From an uncultured Eubacterium sp. (GTDB taxonomy: Bacteria > Bacillota > Clostridia > Lachnospirales > Lachnospiraceae), in assembly GCA_910586045.1 (NCBI GenBank), contig CAJUIH010000144.1, forward strand, positions 1-5,892: a stretch of DNA of 5,892 nt. The letters are read 5' to 3'. Below the pieces are notes generated by a model. The model saw only the letters and a program-made list of their open reading frames with translations. It ran no database searches and had not been told where the DNA came from. Positions 1-5,775 of the stretch are shown here, piece after piece. Position 1 is the stretch's first letter. Each line of letters starts with the position of its first letter. The translations under genes were made by a program, and so were the position numbers.

Positions 1-663
1 GAAAATAAACGAGGCCTGCACCGTCAGCGGGGAAATCACCCCTGGAAGAATCAGCTTCCATAAGATGCGGAAATTTCGAAACCCCTGCACCTTGGCCGCT
101 TCCACATAAGGCTGCTGCCTGACTACAAGCGCGCTTGCCCGCACCGTCCTGGCGACGCTTGGCGTATAAACAATCGTAAGCGCAGCCACCACATTCCAGC
201 TCGAAGAGCCAATCGCGGCGATCAGCGCAATTGCCAGAAGAATCCCCGGCATGGCGATTAAGCCGTCGCAGATTCTCATGAAAATATGGTCCAGCACCTT
301 AAAATAACTGGCGTAAATCCCAATCACGACCCCCATAATACAGGAAAACGCCGCCACACAGCCGCCAACCCACAAAGAAACCCTCGCCCCATACATAAGC
401 CTGATAAACAAATCCCTGCCAAATTCGTCCGTTCCCAGGATATGCCCGCTGCCCGGGGGCTTGAGCCTGTCGATTACAACCATGGCATTGGGATCTATAT
501 GGCTAAACGCCGGAACCAGTACGGCCAGTACCGCAATGGCCAAAAAACCGGCAAAACCAATAAGCAGGCCCGGGCTGGCCAAAAGCCGCTCCCGCCTTAA
601 CTGCCGCTGTTCTTTATAAATCGCGCTTCCAGCCGCAGAAACATCTTTATGCAAACAAAACAT
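1..663 (-). CDS. ABC importer permease, DppC/OppC type (C-terminus cut by window edge)
   Basis: This is the second membrane subunit of a peptide/nickel-class ABC importer. The 221 visible codons stay open to position 1. The protein starts MFCLHKDVSA at 663, 6 bases after AGGAGG-like sequence (AAAGGAGGGG). Seen in order: a basic cytoplasmic N-terminus (about 1-26), a first membrane segment (about 27-53), the family hallmark around 76-100 (LGTDEFGRD followed by YGARVSL), further hydrophobic segments (about 101-120 and 136-168), and the cytoplasmic EAA loop at 188-207 (EAAKVQG then LILP) that docks the ATPase. Family members are usually about 270-300 residues, so roughly the last quarter is missing because of the window, not because of damage. 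Only 12 bases separate it from the upstream permease stop, so the two are co-transcribed and probably translationally coupled. The substrate cannot be read from the sequence; peptides, nickel and glutathione are all used by relatives. Confidence 0.95.
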   Translation of the reverse strand, partial: MFCLHKDVSAAGSAIYKEQRQLRRERLLASPGLLIGFAGFLAIAVLAVLVPAFSHIDPNAMVVIDRLKPPGSGHILGTDEFGRDLFIRLMYGARVSLWVGGCVAAFSCIMGVVIGIYASYFKVLDHIFMRICDGLIAMPGILLAIALIAAIGSSSWNVVAALTIVYTPSVARTVRASALVVRQQPYVEAAKVQGFRNFRILWKLILPGVISPLTVQASFIF

Positions 664-676
664 GTTCCCCTCCTTT
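664..676 (-). promoter_or_regulatory. Ribosome binding site of the DppC-type permease
   Basis: On the minus strand the 12 bases between the first permease's stop codon and the second permease's ATG contain AAGGAGGGG, a near-perfect anti-16S match. It begins just after the upstream TAA, an arrangement that favours translational coupling. It fixes the start of the second permease at 663. Confidence 0.75.
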
Positions 677-1626
677 TATTTACGCCCCGGCTGCAGCCTT
701 GGGTCTACAAATCCGTACAGGATATCCACCGCCAGGTTGACCAAGACATATAACAGTGTCACAAACAGCACGACGCCCTGGATCACAAACACATCCCTGC
801 GGTTGATTGATCCCATCGTAAGCATGCCAAGCCCTGGGATATTAAATAACGTCTCCGTCACAATCGTCCCGGTAATCAGGCTGCCGAACGACTGGCCAAC
901 GGCTGTAAGAACCGCTGGCGCCGCATTTTTCAGCGCATATCTTAATACGACGGTTTTCTCCGTAAGCCCCTTGGCCCGCGCTGTGCGGATATAGCCCTTA
1001 TATAAGGTTTCCAAAAGGGCCGCGCGGGTCATTCTGGTAATATATGCCGCCTGTACAATCCCAAGCGACAGCGCGGGTACAAACAGATATTTCAGATGCT
1101 CTGCCAGCCCCTCCTGCAGGCCGACATATCCGGCTACCGGAAACCATTGATGATAAACGCCGAAAAACAGCATCAAAAACATACTAAGTAAAAATCCCGG
1201 CAGGGCCGCTCCTAAAAGGGACGCGGTTACCGCAGCCAGATCCACCGCCGTCCCCCTGTGATAAGCCGCCAAAATCCCAAGCGGAACCGACAAAACGAGC
1301 GCAATAAGCTGTGCCAAAACTGCCAGGCTCAAGGTCGGTATAAAGTATTCTGCGATTGCCTCTGTCACAGATTGCTGCAGAAAATAGGAATCGCCCCAGT
1401 CCCCTTGGAAAATGCCGGCCAGCCAGTCCGCATACTGGACCAAAAACGGGCGGTTGAATCCCAACTGTGTATTAAGCTCCCCGATCTGCTCCGGGGACGC
1501 CTCCATCCCCAAAAGCGCCGTCGCCGGCCCTCCCGGAATCAGATACACAATCAAAAAGACTACGCAGGATACCACAAACAGAACCGGCAGCAAGGATAAG
1601 ATTCGTTTTGTTATATAAGATAGCAT
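676..1626 (-). CDS. ABC importer permease, DppB/OppB type
   Basis: First membrane subunit of the peptide/nickel-class importer. The N-terminus reads MLSYITKRILSLLPVLF, the usual DppB opening with a basic patch and a first membrane helix ending in YLIPGGPA. A periplasm-facing segment follows (LGFNRPFLVQYADWL, then GDWGDSY), both typical of this family. Several hydrophobic helices come next, then the cytoplasmic ATPase-docking loop (YIRTARAKGL then ALKNAAPAV) and the conserved C-terminal ETLFNIPGLG and DPRLQPGRK. The length, 316 residues, is normal. Start choice: an ATG two codons upstream (1630-1632) leaves only 3 bases after GGAG, while the ATG at 1624-1626 leaves 9, so the second is preferred; the longer form would be 318 residues. 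The gene lies 70 bases after the binding-protein stop with a stem-loop between them and 12 bases before the DppC-type gene. It is expected to pair with that protein in the membrane. Confidence 0.95.
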   Translation of the reverse strand: MLSYITKRILSLLPVLFVVSCVVFLIVYLIPGGPATALLGMEASPEQIGELNTQLGFNRPFLVQYADWLAGIFQGDWGDSYFLQQSVTEAIAEYFIPTLSLAVLAQLIALVLSVPLGILAAYHRGTAVDLAAVTASLLGAALPGFLLSMFLMLFFGVYHQWFPVAGYVGLQEGLAEHLKYLFVPALSLGIVQAAYITRMTRAALLETLYKGYIRTARAKGLTEKTVVLRYALKNAAPAVLTAVGQSFGSLITGTIVTETLFNIPGLGMLTMGSINRRDVFVIQGVVLFVTLLYVLVNLAVDILYGFVDPRLQPGRK

Positions 1627-1652
1627 GTACATAGACTCCGTTCTTTATCGAT

Positions 1653-1686
1653 CAAAAGGCGGACTGCCTGCGCACTCCGCCTTTTG
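1653..1686 (-). terminator. Intercistronic stem-loop (attenuating terminator or mRNA stabiliser)
   Basis: A perfect 11-base inverted repeat, CAAAAGGCGGA and TCCGCCTTTTG, encloses a 12-base loop. It lies in the 70-base gap between the binding protein and the first permease. Read on the minus strand, the 3' arm ends in CCTTTTG, giving a short T-run inside the stem, followed by ATCGATAAAG rather than a long T-tract. Such elements after a binding-protein gene are known to lower transcription of the downstream permeases or to protect the upstream mRNA, giving more binding protein than membrane subunits. The perfect stem is seen; partial termination is inferred. Confidence 0.65.
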
Positions 1687-1696
1687 CTTACAGCCA

Positions 1697-3355
1697 TTAC
1701 TTTGAAACACCCCAATACGTGTTAAACCGCAGATAGTTCATCCCGTCCACATCTTTGCTCGTCGCGGTAACACCTGTATAATGTCCAAGGACAGACGCGG
1801 CGCCGTACGAATATAAGAATGTCTGGAGGTCTTTCCATTCCGCTGCAGCGTCCTCCTCAGAAGCCGCGCTGCGGATGGCTGAGATTTTCTCTGTAACTTC
1901 TTTCGCATCCAGCCCCGCCCATCCGCTGTCTAACACGGACAACTGGATCGGTAGCATATTATAGCTGTTGCTTGTGATAAACATGCTAAACTGCTTTGGA
2001 TCCGCGCGGTGCTCCATAAAGGTACTAAAATCATAAGTCTCTACTTCCGCCTGGAAGCCCGCCTGCTTTAACTGCTCTTGTACAACCAATGTCGCATTAT
2101 ACATCTCCGGATAATCTTCTGTCGTAACCAAAGTGATCTGCTCATTTTGATAGCCTGCTTTTTGCATCAGCTCTTTTGCCTTGTCCGGATTTTTCTGGTT
2201 GTAAAACTCCGAACCGGCATCCGTCCCCCACTGCGCGTCCGTCGGAATGCACCATCCGGCGTTCAGCTCATACAACTGCGGATTGCCGTAACTCGCCATA
2301 AGGATGTCCTCGCAGTTCAGCGACGCAAGGATGGCTTGGCGGATGTCCGGATTTGCCATAATGCCCTCTGTCGTATTGAAAAAAAGATTCAATGTGCCGC
2401 CGCGTTCGGCCCTCATAACCAGATTGTTATCCTGGGCAAGCGCTTCATAATTGTCAAGCGGGATTTCCTCGGCCACATCATACTGCCCGTTTTTTACCCC
2501 CGCGATACGGGTCGCCGCATCCGTTACGACATCAAAATAAATCATATCGCTGACGCCTGTCTTATCTCCGGCAAGCCCGCTCGCCCCGCCCTCCGACGGC
2601 TGGTAATCCGCGTTTTTTTCCAGCTTCACATACTGGTCCTGCTTCCACTCGGCTACTTTATAAGGGCCTGTCCCGATATACGTATCCACTCCCTCAGGAG
2701 CCGCTTTCTCAACAACCTCGGCCGGATAGATTGCCGCAAACTGGATCGGGCTGGCAAGGATCATAAGGATATCCGAAGACGCCTCATTAACTGTCAGCTT
2801 TACGGTTTCGTCGTCCACTTTTTCAAACACAGATCCGCCGATCAACGTATTCGCCTTAGCGGACACTTCCAGCCAGCGGTTCATGGAAGCGGCCACGTCA
2901 TCCGCCGTCATTTCCTCCCCATTATGGAACTTCACGCCCTTACGCAGTTTGATCGTATATACCTTACCGTCCTCGCTTACCTCATAAGATTCCGCCAAAA
3001 CCGGCGTCGGCTCATAATCCTGGTTCATGGCAAACAAGGATTCATACACATGCACGCCGATCCCGCCTACAATATTGGAATTGACGGACGGCGGATCGAG
3101 CGACGGCGGATTCGCCGCAATCGCGATATGAATTTCTGACACACCCGCATCCCCGGTATCCGGATCCTCCTTGTGATCCGCAGACCCCGTTCCCGTATCA
3201 TCGGCAGCATTTTCTATGCCCGCATCCGCGGCATCTTCCGTGTTTTTGCCGTCGTTCGTATTGTCTGTCCCAATGCCGGAATTTCCACAGCCTGCGCACA
3301 AAAACGCCATGCACATAGCTGCGGCCAGCATACGCGGCCATTTTTTTCTTAGCAT
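1697..3355 (-). CDS. Extracellular solute-binding lipoprotein, family 5 (peptide/nickel class)
   Basis: Captures the substrate outside the membrane and delivers it to the two permeases encoded next. The 552-residue protein opens with a lipoprotein signal: basic MLRKKWPR, a hydrophobic core (9-19) and a lipobox ending AGC, so Cys23 would be lipidated. A disordered linker rich in Asp, Asn, Thr and Gly follows (about 24-72). The binding domain begins near 74 with IHIAIAANPPSLDPP, then the family signature around 104-153 (YESLF, PVLAESYEVSEDG, YTIKLRKGVKFHNG, TADDV). Later come GTGPYKV, LNLFFNTT and DIRQAI, all usual for SBP family 5. The length is normal and no break is seen. The start at 3355 has GAGAGG eight bases upstream. 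It is the first gene of the operon, under the promoter at 3388-3416. Close relatives bind oligopeptides, dipeptides, nickel or glutathione; the pocket cannot be assigned from sequence alone. Confidence 0.95.
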   Translation of the reverse strand: MLRKKWPRMLAAAMCMAFLCAGCGNSGIGTDNTNDGKNTEDAADAGIENAADDTGTGSADHKEDPDTGDAGVSEIHIAIAANPPSLDPPSVNSNIVGGIGVHVYESLFAMNQDYEPTPVLAESYEVSEDGKVYTIKLRKGVKFHNGEEMTADDVAASMNRWLEVSAKANTLIGGSVFEKVDDETVKLTVNEASSDILMILASPIQFAAIYPAEVVEKAAPEGVDTYIGTGPYKVAEWKQDQYVKLEKNADYQPSEGGASGLAGDKTGVSDMIYFDVVTDAATRIAGVKNGQYDVAEEIPLDNYEALAQDNNLVMRAERGGTLNLFFNTTEGIMANPDIRQAILASLNCEDILMASYGNPQLYELNAGWCIPTDAQWGTDAGSEFYNQKNPDKAKELMQKAGYQNEQITLVTTEDYPEMYNATLVVQEQLKQAGFQAEVETYDFSTFMEHRADPKQFSMFITSNSYNMLPIQLSVLDSGWAGLDAKEVTEKISAIRSAASEEDAAAEWKDLQTFLYSYGAASVLGHYTGVTATSKDVDGMNYLRFNTYWGVSK

Positions 3356-3387
3356 TGCAGTAACCTCTCTTTCCCCTTATTGTTTTT

Positions 3388-3416
3388 ATTTTAAACCAGA
3401 TGGACCGGTATGTCTA
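3388..3416 (-). promoter_or_regulatory. Predicted sigma-A promoter of the importer operon
   Basis: Read on the minus strand, the -35 is TAGACA (3411-3416, one mismatch to TTGACA) and the -10 is TAAAAT (3388-3393, one mismatch to TATAAT), with a 17-base spacer. Transcription would start near 3381, leaving a leader of about 25 bases that holds the GAGAGG ribosome binding site before the ATG at 3355. No other upstream pair was as good. The leader is too short for a riboswitch. Confidence 0.5.
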
Positions 3417-3442
3417 ATTGATAAATACAATCAAAATAGACA
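3411..3442. promoter_or_regulatory. Inverted repeat overlapping the importer -35 (candidate operator)
   Basis: The arms TGTCTAATTGAT (3411-3422) and ATCAAAATAGACA (3430-3442) are complementary apart from one extra base and one mismatch, around a 7-base AT-rich centre. The outer six bases, TGTCTA and TAGACA, are perfect and one of them is the predicted -35. The dyad therefore covers about -31 to -62 relative to the predicted start, a usual place for a repressor or a class II activator. No regulator gene is in the window and the repeat matches no operator that I can name. Confidence 0.4.
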
Positions 3443-3575
3443 CTTATAGATTTTTTAAATAGAAGCATCTGTACCAGTCCAGATCAGGTGCTACATTTTA
3501 CTCGCCGGACGCTGGGAGAGACGGTTTGCATTTCTATGTAGTGTATGTTGTGTTACGCAGAGCCAGAGAAATCCA
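3443..3575. other. Intergenic stretch between importer promoter and palindromic element
   Basis: No gene is seen here. The left part (3443-3470) is AT-rich. TACCAGTCC at 3472-3480 is an inverted match, with one mismatch, to GGACCGGTA at 3402-3410 inside the importer promoter spacer, about 60 bases away. The right part contains a T/G-rich stretch (about 3533-3555) with a loose TGTA/TGTT periodicity. None of this is strong enough to name a function. Confidence 0.4.
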
Positions 3576-3812
3576 GCCGGATGAGGGACGCGGGTCTGGC
3601 TTGTGGCGACGTTGGAAGAATGGTTAGAATCCCTTAGTATTCTGCCTGATCCCGTAAGGGGCGAAGCCAAGCGGAGCCTTTAGCTGCTGGCGTCAGCCAG
3701 GGCGAATTAGGCGCCGCGACCGGGGCAGGCCGATCCGTAAATGCAGAATACTTAGGGATTCTTACCATTCTGGAGCCGGAGCCAAAAGCCAGACCCGCGT
3801 CCCTCATCCGGC
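3576..3812. repeat. 237-base near-palindromic intergenic element with structured core
   Basis: The left arm (3576-3645) and right arm (3743-3812) are each 70 bases and are reverse complements at 60 of 70 positions with no gaps. The outer 25 bases (3576-3600 against 3788-3812) match perfectly. Most mismatches cluster in 3603-3616, and the inner 28 bases pair apart from two positions. The 97-base core (3646-3742) folds further: GCGGAGCCT (3671-3679) pairs with AGGCGCCGC (3709-3717) at 8 of 9 positions, enclosing CTGGC-GTCA-GCCAG (3687-3700), and CCC-GTAA-GGG (3651-3660) forms a small hairpin with a GNRA-type loop. No reading frame of note runs through it. It lies between two divergent genes and upstream of both predicted promoters. 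It could be a non-autonomous mobile element, a dispersed palindromic repeat, or an unrecognised structured RNA; the palindrome is certain, the identity is not. Confidence 0.85.
3687..3700. repeat. Apical hairpin of the palindromic element
   Basis: CTGGC-GTCA-GCCAG is a perfect 5-base stem with a 4-base loop, close to the centre of symmetry of the large palindrome (midpoint about 3694). It caps the longer 3671-3717 stem, so the whole element can fold as one rod with a branched head on either strand. Confidence 0.6.
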
Positions 3813-3851
3813 GTCCCCGCAGCCAAAATGCAACGCCTTTCTGGATTCTTC

Positions 3852-3879
3852 TTGAAATTATGGATTTTTTATGTATAAT
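3852..3879 (+). promoter_or_regulatory. Sigma-A promoter of the ABC-F gene
   Basis: The -35 is TTGAAA (3852-3857) and the -10 is a perfect TATAAT (3874-3879), with a 16-base spacer. Transcription would begin near 3886, leaving a leader of about 40 bases. This leader has no room for the peptide-attenuator arrangement found before many antibiotic-resistance ABC-F genes. Because the predicted start of transcription is downstream of the ATG at 3860, that ATG cannot be the translation start. Confidence 0.75.
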
Positions 3880-3925
3880 AGTAAAAGCAGCAAAAATAAC
3901 TTTTTATAATAATGAGGATATAACT

Positions 3926-5566
3926 ATGATCAGTGCAAGCAATGTGACATTACGGGTCGGCAAAAAGGCCTTATTTGAAGACGTCAATATTAAATTTACG
4001 GAAGGTAACTGCTATGGCTTAATCGGCGCGAATGGAGCCGGAAAGTCTACATTTCTAAAAATTTTATCCGGAGAACTGGAACCGACCGCGGGAGATGTGA
4101 TCACAACGCCGGGGGAACGCCTGTCTTTTCTGAAGCAGGACCATTTCCAATACGACAATTACACCGTGCTGGATACGGTGATTATGGGCAATCAAAGACT
4201 GTATGACATTATGAAAGAAAAAGATGCCATATACGCAAAAGAAGACTTCACCGACGAAGACGGCATCCGCGCAAGCGAACTGGAAGCGGAATTTGCGGAA
4301 ATGGACGGATGGAACGCGGAAGCAGACGCCGCTTCCCTGTTAAACGGCCTTGGCATCGAGACGGCGGAACATGCCTCGCTGATGAAAAACCTGCAGGGTT
4401 CCGTTAAGGTTAAGGTACTGCTGGCGCAGGCGCTCTTTGGCAATCCGGATATCCTGCTTTTGGACGAACCGACCAACCACCTGGACCTGGATGCCATCGC
4501 ATGGCTGGAAGAATTTTTGATCAATTTTGAAAATACCGTCATTGTCGTATCCCATGACCGCTACTTTTTAAATAAAGTCTGTACACATACGGCGGATATT
4601 GATTACGGCAAAATCCAGCTTTATGCCGGCAACTATGATTTTTGGTATGAGTCCAGCCAGCTTTTAATCAAACAGATGAAAGAGGCAAATAAAAAGAAAG
4701 AAGAAAAAATCAAGGAACTGCAGGAATTTATTTCCCGTTTCTCCGCAAATGCCTCCAAGTCCAAACAGGCAACCAGCCGCAAGCGCGCGCTGGAAAAAAT
4801 CCAGTTGGATGAAATCAAGCCATCCAGCCGAAAATACCCGTATATCGACTTCCGCCCGGAACGGGAAATCGGCAACGAAGTCCTGCAGGTGGACAATATC
4901 AGCAAAACGGTCGATGGGGTAAAAGTGCTCGACCATGTTTCGTTTGTTATGGGACACGACGATAAAATCGCCTTTGTCGGCAGCAATGAACTGGCCAAGA
5001 CTACCCTGTTTCGGATTTTGGCCGGGGAACTGGAACCGGACGAGGGCACTTACAAATGGGGCGTGACCACAAGCCAGTCGTATTTTCCAAAAGACAATAC
5101 GGAAATTTTCAGCAACGACTTATCGATTACCGAATGGCTCACACAGTTTTCTGAAATCAAAGACGCCACTTACGTCCGCGGCTTTTTAGGCCGGATGCTG
5201 TTTGCCGGAGAAGACGGCATAAAGAAAATGAAAGTGCTCTCCGGCGGGGAAAAGGTGCGTGTACTGCTTTCCCGGATGATGATTGAAAACTCGAACGTAT
5301 TGATTTTCGACGAACCGACCGACCACCTGGATATGGAAGCGATCACGGCATTAAACAACGGCCTGATCAAATTCCCTGGGACGATCCTGTTTGCCTGCCG
5401 TGACCACCAGGTCGTGCAGACGACGGCAAACCGGATTATCGAATTTTTGCCGAACGGGACTATGATCGATAAGGTTACGACTTACGATGAATATCTGGAA
5501 AGCGATGAAATGGCAAGGAAGCGCCAAGTATATTCGATGTCGGAAAGCGATGCGGCGGATAACTGA
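3926..5566 (+). CDS. ykpA: ABC-F family ATPase, YkpA/YbiT type (ribosome-associated)
   Basis: A soluble twin-ATPase protein of 546 residues with no membrane segments. ABC-F proteins bind the ribosomal E site and reposition stalled translation complexes; the YbiT/YkpA group is regarded as housekeeping, not drug resistance. First domain: Walker A GANGAGKST (34-42), degenerate signature LQGSV (156-160), Walker B DILLLDE (175-181), H-loop SHD with His210. The inter-domain linker (about 243-310) has a charged helix and FSANASKSKQATSR, a hallmark of this group. Second domain: degenerate Walker A GSNELAKTT (352-360), intact signature LSGGE (438-442), Walker B NVLIFDE (457-463), and CRDH in place of SHDR (491-494). 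There is no long C-terminal coiled coil. The start at 3926 is chosen because TGAGG lies eight bases upstream and the fold begins at once (MISASNVTLRVG). An ATG 22 codons upstream falls inside the promoter. It is divergent from the importer operon and appears to be transcribed alone. Confidence 0.95.
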   Translation: MISASNVTLRVGKKALFEDVNIKFTEGNCYGLIGANGAGKSTFLKILSGELEPTAGDVITTPGERLSFLKQDHFQYDNYTVLDTVIMGNQRLYDIMKEKDAIYAKEDFTDEDGIRASELEAEFAEMDGWNAEADAASLLNGLGIETAEHASLMKNLQGSVKVKVLLAQALFGNPDILLLDEPTNHLDLDAIAWLEEFLINFENTVIVVSHDRYFLNKVCTHTADIDYGKIQLYAGNYDFWYESSQLLIKQMKEANKKKEEKIKELQEFISRFSANASKSKQATSRKRALEKIQLDEIKPSSRKYPYIDFRPEREIGNEVLQVDNISKTVDGVKVLDHVSFVMGHDDKIAFVGSNELAKTTLFRILAGELEPDEGTYKWGVTTSQSYFPKDNTEIFSNDLSITEWLTQFSEIKDATYVRGFLGRMLFAGEDGIKKMKVLSGGEKVRVLLSRMMIENSNVLIFDEPTDHLDMEAITALNNGLIKFPGTILFACRDHQVVQTTANRIIEFLPNGTMIDKVTTYDEYLESDEMARKRQVYSMSESDAADN

Positions 5567-5644
5567 TGCCAGGCAAAAGTTTAATGTAACCGGAATTTCC
5601 CCGGCAATGACCGTCGGGTTTTGTCGATCCGGTATATGCTTCAT
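5567..5644 (-). pseudogene. Small minus-strand frame with strong start, apparently truncated
   Basis: The start at 5644 has a perfect AAAGGAGG eight bases upstream, far better than chance. The product begins MKHIPDRQNPTVIAGEIPVT and continues NFCLAS. The first 26 residues look protein-like. After that the frame stays open to a stop at 5351 (97 residues), but the rest is antisense to the end of the ABC-F gene and reads like a shadow, rich in Arg, His and Cys. The simplest reading is the 5' remnant of a small gene whose remainder is gone. The motif PTVIAGEIPVTL reminds me of small TnpW-type proteins carried by Tn4451-like elements, but this is from memory and unverified. It could instead be a real 97-residue overlapping gene or a short leader peptide. 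Confidence 0.3.
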
Positions 5645-5681
5645 GGCGGCTACCTCCTTTAGCCGCCGTATCTGCCGCCAT
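5643..5681 (-). promoter_or_regulatory. Ribosome binding site in a hairpin loop, with a competing stem
   Basis: On the minus strand GGCGGCTA (5667-5660) and TAGCCGCC (5652-5645) form a perfect 8-base stem whose 7-base loop is exactly AAGGAGG, and the ATG follows at once (5644-5642). A second copy, ATGGCGGC (5681-5674), can pair instead with GCCGCCAT (5650-5643), burying both the loop and the first two bases of the start codon. The two stems share the same 3' arm and exclude each other. This suggests control of translation initiation by RNA folding. Confidence 0.55.
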
Positions 5682-5730
5682 TGATTTGTCATCTTATTTC
5701 TCATACCGTATGGAAATGGCTAACAAATAG

Positions 5731-5775
5731 AAAAAGAGCCGGCAAACTTTGATTTTCTCACAAGTTTGTAGGCTC
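5731..5775 (-). terminator. Rho-independent terminator for a minus-strand unit entering from the right
   Basis: Read on the minus strand, GAGCC-TA-CAAACTT and AAGTTTG-CC-GGCTC pair as two perfect blocks (5 and 7 base pairs) with a 2-by-2 internal loop and a 12-base apical loop. TTTTTCT follows. The T-run is on the minus strand only; on the plus strand the stem is followed by TGCGTTT, so it may weakly serve the ABC-F gene as well. It implies a minus-strand gene ending just to the right. Confidence 0.75.

Noticed and set aside
2078..3139. A 353-codon open frame on the plus strand antisense to the binding protein
   Set aside because: The product is an Arg/His/Ile-rich shadow of the solute-binding protein with no domain, no ribosome binding site and full overlap with a clear gene.
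3402..3480. GGACCGGTA (3402-3410) and TACCAGTCC (3472-3480) as an operator pair
   Set aside because: The arms have one mismatch, are 61 bases apart and lack supporting copies, so the pairing may be chance; recorded only as a note in the intergenic entry.
3541..3812. CRISPR array or tandem repeat
   Set aside because: The repeats are one inverted pair with no regular direct repeats or spacers.
3503..3833. Extension of the palindrome by flanking matches (CGCCGGA near 3503 and TTGCATTT at 3526-3533 against AAATGCAA at 3826-3833)
   Set aside because: The matches are only 7-8 bases at unequal distances from the arms, within what chance would give, so they do not define a larger element.
3860..3925. 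An upstream ATG that would add 22 residues to the ABC-F protein
   Set aside because: It lies between the -35 and -10 of the predicted promoter, upstream of the likely transcription start, has no ribosome binding site, and the added residues are not part of the ABC-F fold.
3926..5566. Antibiotic-resistance ABC-F (Vga, Lsa, Msr, OptrA type)
   Set aside because: The FSANASKSKQATSR linker and overall sequence match the housekeeping YkpA/YbiT group, and the short leader has no room for a drug-sensing attenuator.
5645..5667. GC-rich hairpin as the terminator of the ABC-F gene
   Set aside because: On the plus strand no T-run follows the stem, and its loop holds the minus-strand AGGAGG, so a role at that start explains it better.
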